DNA of 59,114 nt. Origin: Synechococcales cyanobacterium S06. GTDB taxonomy: Bacteria; Cyanobacteriota; Cyanobacteriia; Cyanobacteriales; JAABRE01. Every line of letters begins with the position of its first letter. Position 1 is the stretch's first letter. Positions 42,459 to 50,494 of the stretch are shown here, in pieces. The stretch lies in the NCBI GenBank assembly GCA_011391125.1, contig JAABRE010000025.1, forward strand, positions 1 to 59,114. Reading direction: 5' to 3'. The notes under the pieces are model-generated. The model made no database searches, had not been told where the DNA came from, and was given only the letters and a program-made list of their open reading frames with translations. The position numbers and the translations under genes were made by a program.

Positions 42459-42479
42459 AATAAAACACCTTAATTTTTT

Positions 42480-42580
42480 GTTGATAGTTGATAGTTGATA
42501 GTTGATAGTTGATAGTTGATAGTTGATAGTTGATAGTTGATAGTTGATAGTTGATAGTTGATAGTTGATAGTTGATAGTT
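42480..42580. repeat. STRR array, heptamer TTGATAG, between hoxU and hoxY
   Basis: About 14 uniform TTGATAG units run in a row, beginning some 20 bases from the hoxY start. The array does not contain the TTGACAG variant seen elsewhere. Confidence 0.92.
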
Positions 42581-42589
42581 ATGCTTATC

Positions 42590-42745
42590 AGTTATTACTT
42601 ATTACCTAAAAACCTATTACCTATTACCTATTACCTATTACCTATTACCTATTACCTATTACCTATTACCTATTACTTAAAAACCTATTACCTATTACCT
42701 ATTACCTATTACTTAAAAACCCATTACCTAAAAACCTATTACCTT
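42590..42745. repeat. STRR array, heptamer CCTATTA, reaching into hoxU
   Basis: Many units of CCTATTA are interrupted by AAAAACC and CTTAAAAA variants. The final TTACCT unit supplies the stop codon TAA and the last Arg codon of hoxU on the minus strand. It joins the TTGATAG array with about ten bases between. Confidence 0.9.
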
Positions 42746-43461
42746 GTCCATTCATGTTTATCCCTAGCTTGAACCAAAAATTCTAACTTACCACTATCTC
42801 GTTGCATTTCACTGACGGCCGAACCTTTGAAGAATAATGAACCAGTGGGGCAAGATTCCACACATTTTCCGCACTTGGTACAAGCATCCACATTACCCCA
42901 AGGTTGTTTTAAACCGGAAACAATCTGTAAATTATGCCCTCTTCCAGCCACATCCCAGACATGAGCTCCCTCGATTTCGTCACAAACTCGCACGCATCTT
43001 GTACAAAAAATGCAACGACCTTGATCTTTGCCAAAGATTTGGTGGGTTAAATCTACTTCTCGAACGGGGAAACGATACTCAAACCGAGAATGGTCCATAC
43101 CCACTTCAATTGCTAGGTCTTGCAGTTCGCAGTTACCGTTGACTACACAAACTGCACACACATGATTACCTTCTGCGAATAATAATTCAATAATCATGCG
43201 GCGATACTCATTGATTTTTTCATTGTGAGTATTTACCGTCATGCCTTCTTCCACGGGTGTTGCACAAGCCGGCACAAGGCGACTGCCTCTGTCGGTTTCC
43301 AATTCGACTAGGCACAAACGACAAGCTGCAACGTCTGAAACTCCCTCCAGATGGCACAAACGGGGAATGTGAATATTGGCATCTTTAGCAGCATCAAGGA
43401 TGGTTTCCCCTGCTCTTGCGCTGATCATTTTACCGTTAACTCTAATATATTTTACTGCCAC
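42739..43461 (-). CDS. hoxU: diaphorase subunit HoxU of the bidirectional hydrogenase
   Basis: HoxU passes electrons between the hydrogenase and the HoxEF part. The 240-residue protein has a [2Fe-2S] domain with Cys36, 47, 50 and 66, a HxxxCxxC-type site (HVCAVCVVNGNCELQ) and two [4Fe-4S] motifs (CIFCTRCVRVC; CTKCGKCVESC). The start is GTG with AAAGGAG eight bases upstream. Its stop codon is furnished by the repeat array. HoxE and HoxF, expected upstream, are absent. Confidence 0.96.
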   Translation of the reverse strand: MAVKYIRVNGKMISARAGETILDAAKDANIHIPRLCHLEGVSDVAACRLCLVELETDRGSRLVPACATPVEEGMTVNTHNEKINEYRRMIIELLFAEGNHVCAVCVVNGNCELQDLAIEVGMDHSRFEYRFPVREVDLTHQIFGKDQGRCIFCTRCVRVCDEIEGAHVWDVAGRGHNLQIVSGLKQPWGNVDACTKCGKCVESCPTGSLFFKGSAVSEMQRDSGKLEFLVQARDKHEWTR

Positions 43462-43842
43462 GGCATTGACTCCTTTTTTAGATTTTCTTAATAATTTGTA
43501 TTCATTTACAAACTAATTTATTAATATTTTGCGAATGAGAAAATCTCAAGTAATTTTCCTTCTTAAAAAGATAATACCCTAAAATATCAGTGATTTTAAT
43601 TAAGATATATTTAAGATTTTCAGAAGAACATAATTAAGGTTAAATGGCTTATAAAGCTTGCCAGACAAGAGTTTTACCACCCAAATAACTGAATTAACTG
43701 TAACATTTTTTTGCGAATTGTTACAAAAATTTATATTTAGAAAATTCCTGAGATTTTAACAATAAAAAAGTTGTTTAAGTCTATTTTTTATTGTTAAAAT
43801 GATTTTTTCAGGATTTTAGTTCTCAGGTGGAAGAGCATCTGT
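43462..43842. other. region between the restriction enzyme gene and hoxU
   Basis: This 381-base AT-rich region holds the presumed hox promoter on the minus strand and the 3' end signal of the restriction enzyme gene lies upstream of it. A large palindrome is at 43754-43799. Another short one, GTAACA...TGTTAC, is near 43698-43722. No gene is visible. Confidence 0.55.
43754..43799 (-). terminator. 16-base perfect hairpin after the restriction enzyme gene
   Basis: TTTTAACAATAAAAAA and its exact complement flank a 14-base loop, and outer TCCTGA/TCAGGA arms extend an imperfect palindrome to about 70 bases. On the minus strand the left arm gives a T-run, so it can end the restriction enzyme transcript. 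The outer arms make an inserted element also possible. Confidence 0.6.
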
Positions 43843-46800
43843 CTACTGATTATTATCTTTAATAAGTTGGTAATTACTATTTAATTGATGTTGTAATAAA
43901 ATAATAGTACAAATGCGTTTTATTATGTTATAAACCTCTTTAACCTCCTCAATTTGTAACGGTCTTCCTAATAGTTTTTCCTCCCGATAACTCAGCCATT
44001 TTTTTATTACTTGATAACCACCAATGGTATAATTCCATACATTAATTGGCACATTACTCCAGTAGGCAACTTCATTCAGATAAATGTCACAGGTTGTCTT
44101 ACCTAATTGTGCTAAGATGTCCTCTTCACTTAATTTTAATTCGCCACTACTTTGGGCGATCGCCTCTAATTCCTTGTCCGTATAATGGCGATCGATTAAT
44201 TTACCTTTACCCGGCATTGTCACATTATTCTTACCACCATGACCCCAACCGACAGTAATAGCTAATTCGCCATTTTCGGGGTTTAATTGACCACCATTAA
44301 CACGGGAAATAAGGCCGAATTTGGGCAGTTTTATGGGCAGTTCCTGACTGTTTTCTAAATTTAATAAATTAGCGATTTCTTGTCCTAATTTAGCCGAATT
44401 TACCAGTAATTCTTGGCTATTTGGTAGGGGGATGCGGGGAAAATCTTGACGAATACCATCAGCATTTTCCGTTAAATAGTCGGGAGAATAACCAACAGCT
44501 AAAGCATGATACCAAATTAGGCACGCAGTTTCTGCATTTTCATCCGGGTTTTTGAGTCCAATTTTTGTTAAATATTGTCGCGCTTTTGCTGATAAATTTG
44601 CCCTTATTTCTGTGTTAGAAAATTCCTCAGTGTTAAATAATTCTTGATGGTTTTTCTGCGATTTTTTAGGGATTTTGTGAGTAATTAAAATGGGAAAATG
44701 TCTCGCGTGACCGGACATTGAATCATAATCGCAAACTAAATTTGACCAATAAAACGGTGGACCTTCCGAATATTTATCGGCCGTATCACGAGAAATTAAA
44801 AAACAATTATGAGGAATTTTAGCTAATTGTAATAATTCCGGACTAGGCCTAGAAAACAATGGTTGAATTTCAGCATCTAAATAAGCTAAACGTAAATCAA
44901 AAGGTTTAAATGGATAAAGTTTAATCTTATTGACATCATATTTAACCTTATTTGATAATAAATTACGTCGCGTTTTCTCGGCTTTAAATTCACCCGAACT
45001 TTTCAACCAACGAGGATTAATTACAGATATTTCTAAATCATCTTTATTGGGATCAAAATAGGAAGAAAGTAATTCTAAATTTGCTTGATCTGATTTCATA
45101 ACAATTAAACTATTTCCTCTCCTTTCAATTGGTCCATTTAAAGGAGATATTTCAGATAAATCTGTTAATTTTAGCCATTCCAAATAACAAGTTGCTACCT
45201 TAGATGGTTTCAATAAATATTTATTATTTGCTTGGGGATTAATTATTTCATAACTACTTTTTAGGTCATTTTTAGCTAAACTTGCTAACAATTTTTGCTT
45301 TTTATTTACTCCCCAAAAATCCTGATAATAAATCTCTTTATGGTCAGATTTTAACTCTTTTTTGACCATTAAATTAATCGCAGTACCAACTTTAATTCCC
45401 GCACTATAGAAAGTAGTAAAAACACTAGGGTCTTTTTGACCATCAGGAGTTAAATAACCTGTTTGTCTTAAATCACCATTGAGAGAATCAATCCACATTT
45501 GATCAAAATTATTAATTAAGTATTGTCTCATAACAACAAAAGATGGACTACTTAAATAGGAAAAATTAGAGATATAACAAACAATACCTTTACCCGTACT
45601 TTCAGAAATACATCTTTCTGCTAACCTAAAAAACCTCACATATAAATCATCTAAATTGTATTTTTTTATTCCCCAATCTGTGGTTAAACCTTGCTTATAA
45701 ACCTCCACTAAACCGTCTTCTTCCGTGGGTGAAGTTTCCGCATAAGCGTTGTAGGGCGGATTTCCTAGGATTACTAAAATGGGTTTTCCCTGTTTAATTT
45801 CGTCGGCGGCTTCCCGCTCCTTATTTAACTCTGGAAACTGTAACTCTAACTGCTTAATTTTCCTTTTTGCTTCTTCATTCGGTGGCAACCAACCTGTTAA
45901 CGCATTGGTTAAATATACGCCGACTCGTTCATTTTCTTCCCGTAAAGGGACTCCTAAATCAGATAAAATTAACCCTAATTGTAGGTGAGCAATAATATAA
46001 GGAGCGGTCAAGATTTCAAAACCAAATACTCTATTTTTAGCGGCTTCTTTGACTTGACAAAGACTTAATGCACCTTCACCATTTTCCTCTAAAGTATTAG
46101 CAATATGTTGTAATACTTCGACTAAATATGCACCTGTACCACAACAAGGATCAAGAATATAAACATTTTCATTTGCTAAACCATCAGGAATTTTTAACTC
46201 CTCTTTTAAGACAGTATCGACACGATTGACCATATATTTAATAATTTCTGGAGGAGTGTACCAAACTCCCAATTCTTTGCGCAAAATTGGATCAAATGCT
46301 TCCAAAAATGGCTCATAAAAATATTGGACGGCTTCCCCTTCATTAAATTTAGTGAAAAATTCCTCTCTGTTTACTCGATTTAATGCAGCTCCTGTCCAGT
46401 CTAATACTTCAATCAAGTCTAATTGTTTAAGTTTTGATGGTCTGGCTATCTGTTCAAATAATATTTGAATCATGGGAACATGAAGATAAAAAGCGGCAGT
46501 TTTCCAGTCGAATAATCCCCCTGTAGAGACGTTGTCATTTGTAGAGACGTACCATTGTACGTCTCTACAAACAGGGGCAAGCGTCTGTTTATGCCATAAA
46601 ACCCAAGCCGAAAAAATGCCATAAAAAAGGGTTTGAATCAGGGTAGATTGAAAGAATTGATCGCCTTTTTCTCCTTCAAATTTAACTCCCAAAGCGTCTT
46701 CTAAAGCACTACGAATCTGATACAATGCTGTTAAATCTGTTTGTTGTTCTAAACGCGATTTTGCATCACGAGCATAAGAAGCTAAAAACCAGGCTAAATC

Positions 46801-47397
46801 TTGGGGTGACGCGATAAAAGCTGATTGTAACATTACCCGTTTTAAGTATTCTAAAAAACGGTTATTATCCTCCTTGACAAATGCTCTTGGATGTGCTACT
46901 TTTTGCCAAAATTCTGTCTCATTTTCGGCTAATTGATAACGTTCTAATTCAATTTTGTTACCGTTGCTATCCTGTCCAATTAAGATAAATTCCCTGTAAT
47001 TAGTAACTAGAACTTGGCGATATTTTGCCCAATATTTATTAACTTGATCACTATTTATAATCTTATTAATATCTTCTTTGGTACTTTTAATTTCAATGAC
47101 ACCACGCTCCGGAAAAATTCCTTGAAAAGGGGTATTTCCCTCACCCCCTTTCCCCCTCTCCCTAGGGGTGAGGGGGAGAGAAGAGTTAACAAATTGATTG
47201 GCCGAAAATAAACCACCGTCAGGAATTCCTGCACCTTGATTTTTCAGATTTATTACACAGCGTATTTTCGGTTTTAAAGTGTTTCCCACTTCGTTTAAAA
47301 GGGTTTCTAAACTACCATAATAAGACGTTTCTTTAACACCGGCTCCGGTGCTGTAAATTTGGTATAAATTGTTAAAATATGTCTCTAAAGGATTCAT
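43843..47397 (-). CDS. single-polypeptide restriction-modification enzyme
   Basis: From the ATG at 47397 the protein is 1184 residues. The N-terminal part has a PD-(D/E)xK-like nuclease (GIPDGGLF, then VIEIKSTKED). Next come an N6-adenine methyltransferase with DPCCGTGAYL and NPPYNAYAE, and a long C-terminal recognition part similar to type ISP/LlaBIII-like enzymes. No helicase domain is seen, so a type IIG-like system is likely. The reading frame upstream of 47397 runs into a dispersed repeat and is not used as start. Two dispersed repeats, 46517-46577 and 47138-47180, lie in frame within the gene, so they add peptide insertions but do not break it. Confidence 0.9.
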   Translation of the reverse strand: MNPLETYFNNLYQIYSTGAGVKETSYYGSLETLLNEVGNTLKPKIRCVINLKNQGAGIPDGGLFSANQFVNSSLPLTPRERGKGGEGNTPFQGIFPERGVIEIKSTKEDINKIINSDQVNKYWAKYRQVLVTNYREFILIGQDSNGNKIELERYQLAENETEFWQKVAHPRAFVKEDNNRFLEYLKRVMLQSAFIASPQDLAWFLASYARDAKSRLEQQTDLTALYQIRSALEDALGVKFEGEKGDQFFQSTLIQTLFYGIFSAWVLWHKQTLAPVCRDVQWYVSTNDNVSTGGLFDWKTAAFYLHVPMIQILFEQIARPSKLKQLDLIEVLDWTGAALNRVNREEFFTKFNEGEAVQYFYEPFLEAFDPILRKELGVWYTPPEIIKYMVNRVDTVLKEELKIPDGLANENVYILDPCCGTGAYLVEVLQHIANTLEENGEGALSLCQVKEAAKNRVFGFEILTAPYIIAHLQLGLILSDLGVPLREENERVGVYLTNALTGWLPPNEEAKRKIKQLELQFPELNKEREAADEIKQGKPILVILGNPPYNAYAETSPTEEDGLVEVYKQGLTTDWGIKKYNLDDLYVRFFRLAERCISESTGKGIVCYISNFSYLSSPSFVVMRQYLINNFDQMWIDSLNGDLRQTGYLTPDGQKDPSVFTTFYSAGIKVGTAINLMVKKELKSDHKEIYYQDFWGVNKKQKLLASLAKNDLKSSYEIINPQANNKYLLKPSKVATCYLEWLKLTDLSEISPLNGPIERRGNSLIVMKSDQANLELLSSYFDPNKDDLEISVINPRWLKSSGEFKAEKTRRNLLSNKVKYDVNKIKLYPFKPFDLRLAYLDAEIQPLFSRPSPELLQLAKIPHNCFLISRDTADKYSEGPPFYWSNLVCDYDSMSGHARHFPILITHKIPKKSQKNHQELFNTEEFSNTEIRANLSAKARQYLTKIGLKNPDENAETACLIWYHALAVGYSPDYLTENADGIRQDFPRIPLPNSQELLVNSAKLGQEIANLLNLENSQELPIKLPKFGLISRVNGGQLNPENGELAITVGWGHGGKNNVTMPGKGKLIDRHYTDKELEAIAQSSGELKLSEEDILAQLGKTTCDIYLNEVAYWSNVPINVWNYTIGGYQVIKKWLSYREEKLLGRPLQIEEVKEVYNIIKRICTIILLQHQLNSNYQLIKDNNQ
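46517..46577. repeat. GTAGAGACG-type dispersed repeat inside the restriction enzyme gene
   Basis: The stretch has CCCCTGTAGAGACG and CGTCTCTACAAACAGGGG as inverted ends with an inner GTAGAGACGTAC/GTACGTCTCTAC palindrome. It keeps the reading frame and encodes a polar segment near VCRDVQWYVSTNDNVSTGG between two conserved blocks. Confidence 0.75.
47138..47180. repeat. CCCCTCTCCC-type repeat inside the restriction enzyme gene
   Basis: The core of the dispersed repeat lies between the two nuclease motifs. On the coding strand it reads in frame as SSLPLTPRERGKGGEGN. The same repeat core occurs in intergenic sites of the window. Confidence 0.8.
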
Positions 47398-47402
47398 GAA
47401 TG

Positions 47403-47440
47403 CCCTCACCCCCAACCCCTCTCCCTCTGGGAGAGGGGAG
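47403..47440. repeat. CCCCTCTCCC-type repeat at the restriction enzyme start
   Basis: CCCTCACCCCCAACCCCTCT and GGGAGAGGGG lie immediately upstream of the start codon and take up the leader. A few codons of the longer open frame (GVRAF) are derived from this repeat, which is why the start at 47397 is preferred. Confidence 0.75.
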
Positions 47441-47483
47441 TATATTAATTATTTATTTTAGAGCTAAAGCCCCAACAACGAGC

Positions 47484-48149
47484 CTAATTAATTATTAATT
47501 GCTTTGTCATTTCGGCTAATTTTTGTAATTGGGTATTCAATTCTTCTGCTTGTTTCTGATAGTTTAATTTTCGTTTTAAGGCCTCCCTTGCTAAATCTTC
47601 GCGGTCATTTTCTAAGGCTTTTTTAGCGACTTTTTGCCAAGTATTTATCTCTTCTAAAGTTTGTTTATATTGGGGTTGTAATTGATCCCAAACTACTTTT
47701 ATATCACCTAAAGCTTGAGTAACAAGATTTTGAGAATTAGAGGAATCCGTAGCATTTAAAGAGGTTTTAATTTCTTGGAATAAATTAGGAATTTTAAATT
47801 TACTAAGATTAGGAACAAATTGACTAATCTGTTTACTATAACTAATACCAGTTTTACACCAAGTAGCAAAATGCTCACAATTATTAAACAATAAATTATA
47901 TTTTTGTTCCCCTAATCTATTTTCGGCTCTTTCCACAACATGATCAGATAAAAAGGAAAATCCATCGGAATATTCCCGAATATAAACAAGATTACCACGG
48001 GCAAAAACAGTTAAAGAAGTACGTTCAATTATTTCGCTAGGTTTACGATAATGAATCACCGAATTATCACCACAATCTATTCCGTGATGTTCATATAAAC
48101 CCTCTAAATTTCCCCACTCTCGATAGACGTAAATTTGATCACCTTTCAT
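47484..48149 (-). CDS. LRAT-domain protein with PspA-like helical tail
   Basis: The 221-residue protein has an LRAT-type permuted papain fold in residues 1-105: a catalytic His at about 22 (LYEHHGIDCGDNSVIHY) and catalytic Cys91 in FNNCEHFATWCKTG. The tail from about 145 is helical and matches the central PspA/Vipp1 helix (LEEINTWQKVAKKALENDRE; DLAREALKRKLNYQKQAEEL). LRAT enzymes act on acyl groups of membrane lipids, and PspA-type proteins bind stressed membranes, so a membrane-damage or defence-like role is possible. The start codon overlaps the end of a heptamer array and no Shine-Dalgarno sequence is present. Confidence 0.78.
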   Translation of the reverse strand: MKGDQIYVYREWGNLEGLYEHHGIDCGDNSVIHYRKPSEIIERTSLTVFARGNLVYIREYSDGFSFLSDHVVERAENRLGEQKYNLLFNNCEHFATWCKTGISYSKQISQFVPNLSKFKIPNLFQEIKTSLNATDSSNSQNLVTQALGDIKVVWDQLQPQYKQTLEEINTWQKVAKKALENDREDLAREALKRKLNYQKQAEELNTQLQKLAEMTKQLIIN

Positions 48150-48178
48150 TTCAGTTATCAGTTATCAGTTAACAGTTA
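48150..48178. repeat. STRR array, heptamer CAGTTAT, in the LRAT-gene leader
   Basis: A few CAGTTAT/CAGTTAA units lie immediately next to the start codon of the LRAT-domain gene. Read on its strand, the closing sequence AACTGAAATGA contains the ATG. Confidence 0.8.
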
Positions 48179-48218
48179 ATAAATAATAACTGATGATTAT
48201 TATTTATTATTTATTTAT

Positions 48219-49244
48219 TTAATAGCGAATACGAGGATCAATCCAAGCATTAATTAAGTCTATTAATATACTAGTAAAAACTACGATCGCCCCGAAAAAA
48301 ACCATAATTCCTTGTACTGTAGGATAATCCCGCAACGAAATGGCTTGATAAAGACGATTTCCTAAACCTGGCCAAGAAAATGTAACTTCAGTCAAAACCG
48401 CCCCCCCGAGTAACGCTGCAAAAGTCAAACCGAGTACCGTAATCACGGGAATCAGAGCATTTTTGAAGGCATGGGCAATCAAAATACGACCTTCAGGAAT
48501 CCCCCTAGCCCTTGCAGCTTCAACATATTCCGATCGCCAAGTTTGTTTCAGATTTACTCTAACAATTCGTTCAAAAATGCCACTGAGCAACACTCCCAAA
48601 GTCACACAGGGCAGTGTTAAATAGTGCAGGGCAGTGAAAAACATCCCCGGATTGCCGCTTAAAATGCTGTCTAAGGTGTATAAACCGGTAATTTGGCTTG
48701 GAATTTCATTTCCGATGGGAAAACGCGTGCCAAGGGGAAACCAACGCAGTTGAACTGCGAAGATTAGTTGCATAATCATGCCCATCCAAAACAGGGGTAG
48801 GGAGTAGGTGATAATGCCAAATAGCCGGCCTCCCACGTCAAAAATCGTTCCGGGGCGAGATGCTGATAAAATCCCAATGCCGACACCCACAACTACCGCT
48901 ACTATCATGGCGAAAAAAGAAAGTTCCACCGTAGCGGGAAAATGTTGGCTAATAATCTCCCAAACTGGTTGACCACGACTGGTGAGGGAAGTACCGAAAT
49001 CTAATTTGAATAAATCAGTCAAATAGTGGACATATTGCAACCACAGGGAATCAGTGAGGCCAAGTTGTTCCCGTAACGCTTGTTTGGCCGATTCGGGCGC
49101 GCGAGATCCTAAAATAGCATCAGCAGGATCTCCCGGTGTTGCTCTTAATAACAAAAATACTAAGGTTGTAATAGTAAATAACATTAAAGGAGCAAGCAAT
49201 AAACGGGCAAAAATGTAGTATTGTAAAGCTTTAGATCGAGACAT
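48219..49244 (-). CDS. ABC transporter permease, DppB/OppB type
   Basis: The 341-residue protein is a binding-protein-dependent permease: an N-terminal helix, FLLLRATPGDPADAILGSRAP, about six helices, and the EAA-type loop EYVEAARARGIPEGRILIAHAFKNALIP. This is the first permease of a peptide/nickel-type importer. The partner permease, ATPases and binding protein are not next to it, as is common in cyanobacteria, so the substrate is unknown. Confidence 0.9.
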   Translation of the reverse strand: MSRSKALQYYIFARLLLAPLMLFTITTLVFLLLRATPGDPADAILGSRAPESAKQALREQLGLTDSLWLQYVHYLTDLFKLDFGTSLTSRGQPVWEIISQHFPATVELSFFAMIVAVVVGVGIGILSASRPGTIFDVGGRLFGIITYSLPLFWMGMIMQLIFAVQLRWFPLGTRFPIGNEIPSQITGLYTLDSILSGNPGMFFTALHYLTLPCVTLGVLLSGIFERIVRVNLKQTWRSEYVEAARARGIPEGRILIAHAFKNALIPVITVLGLTFAALLGGAVLTEVTFSWPGLGNRLYQAISLRDYPTVQGIMVFFGAIVVFTSILIDLINAWIDPRIRY

Positions 49245-49249
49245 TTTTC

Positions 49250-49290
49250 AGTTATCAGTTAACAGTGAACAGTTATCAATTAACAGTGAT
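49250..49290. repeat. STRR array, heptamer CAGTTAT/CAGTTAA, in the permease leader
   Basis: A degenerate run of CAGTTAT, CAGTTAA and CAGTGAA lies directly upstream of the permease start. Confidence 0.7.
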
Positions 49291-49337
49291 CAGCTTTGGT
49301 TTTTAGCTGTTATCCGTTAACAAGCAATAATTATTAA

Positions 49338-49607
49338 TTATTCGGGATCAGAATTGGGGTCAATTTGTAAGTTTTCCTTACTGGTTTGAAGTTCTTGCCA
49401 TAGGTGTTTTATTTGGGTATAAGCATCAACTGGTTTAACTTTGCCATTGGTTTCTAAACTACAAATATAATTGACCTTTTGGGCAAACTCCTGTAAATTC
49501 GCATTAAAAAGGAGGTTTTCTGGCTTAACTTCGCCATAATAGGAACTATGGGGATAAAGAAACTGATTAAGTTGTTTATTATGATTGTTGTCTTGAATTT
49601 CGCTCAT
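49338..49607 (-). CDS. small conserved cyanobacterial protein
   Basis: The 89-residue protein has FLYPHSSYYGEVKPENLLFN and LQEFAQKVNYICSLETNGK, a pattern I associate with conserved cyanobacterial proteins of unknown function (possibly the DUF7219 group). It has no membrane segment. It is divergent from purC by about 80 bases. Confidence 0.7.
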   Translation of the reverse strand: MSEIQDNNHNKQLNQFLYPHSSYYGEVKPENLLFNANLQEFAQKVNYICSLETNGKVKPVDAYTQIKHLWQELQTSKENLQIDPNSDPE

Positions 49608-49688
49608 TTTTCAGACCCTCCAAAGGTTTAATGGTAACAGTAAGGTTTACACTATATTTTCAGACAATTTATTTTTGAGGTTAAATTT

Positions 49689-50417
49689 ATGTCCACAAAA
49701 GAAAAGTTATACGAAGGTAAAGCGAAAATTCTTTATCCGACGGATAATCCGGAGATTCTCTTGACTTATTTTAAAGATGATGCTACCGCTTTCAACGCCC
49801 TTAAACGCGGGCAAATTCGAGGTAAAGGTGAAGTTAATTGTACCGTATCCGTCGCTTTGTTATCTTATTTAGAAAATAAAGGTATTCCTACCCATTTAAT
49901 CGAAAAAATTTCTCCTTTAGAAATGCTCGTCAAAGCGGTGCAAATTATTCCCGTGGAAGTTGTCGTCAGAAATATTGCAGCTGGTAGTCTTTGTAAGCAA
50001 ACTGGCCTCCCCGAAGGGCAAATTTTACCTCAACCTCTAGTGGAATTTTACCTTAAAAACGATGATTTGGGTGATCCTTTATTGACTTATGATCGTTTAA
50101 TGTTACTGGAACTTGTCACCGATTCACAATTAACAGAACTTAAAAATTTAACCTTAAAAATTAACCAACTTTTACAAACATTTTTCCTGGAATGTGACAT
50201 TACTTTGGTGGATTTTAAATTAGAATTTGGTTTTGATGGTGAAGGAAAAATTATTTTAGCGGATGAAATTAGTCCTGATACCTGTCGTTTATGGGATAAT
50301 AAAATAAGCGATCCTCAAGCTAGAATTATGGATAAAGATCGTTTTAGAAGGGATTTAGGAGAGGTGGAAAATGCCTATCAAAAAGTACAAGAAAGAATCT
50401 TAGCAAAAATAAATTAG
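49689..50417 (+). CDS. purC: SAICAR synthetase
   Basis: PurC makes SAICAR in purine synthesis. The 242-residue protein has KEKLYEGKAKILY at the N-terminus, LEMLVKAVQIIPVEVVVRNIAAGS, and DEISPDTCRLWD near the C-terminus, all typical. A terminator-like inverted repeat follows. The purC-Omp85 neighbourhood is known in other cyanobacteria; here a channel gene sits between the two. Confidence 0.97.
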   Translation: MSTKEKLYEGKAKILYPTDNPEILLTYFKDDATAFNALKRGQIRGKGEVNCTVSVALLSYLENKGIPTHLIEKISPLEMLVKAVQIIPVEVVVRNIAAGSLCKQTGLPEGQILPQPLVEFYLKNDDLGDPLLTYDRLMLLELVTDSQLTELKNLTLKINQLLQTFFLECDITLVDFKLEFGFDGEGKIILADEISPDTCRLWDNKISDPQARIMDKDRFRRDLGEVENAYQKVQERILAKIN

Positions 50418-50425
50418 TAGTTATG

Positions 50426-50490
50426 GTAAGGTGGCAATTAAATATGAATTATCATTTTGAGTCATAATTTGATATAATTGCCCACCCTAC
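50426..50490. terminator. inverted repeat between purC and the channel gene
   Basis: GGTAAGGTGGCAATTA and AATTGCCCACCCTAC pair as long imperfect arms with an AT-rich centre. It lies between convergent gene ends and may end both transcripts. Confidence 0.55.
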
Positions 50491-50494
50491 AAAT

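Noticed and set aside
42572-42772. Open frame encoding repeated LLPITYY
   Set aside because: It is only the translation of the CCTATTA heptamer array and overlaps the hoxU end.
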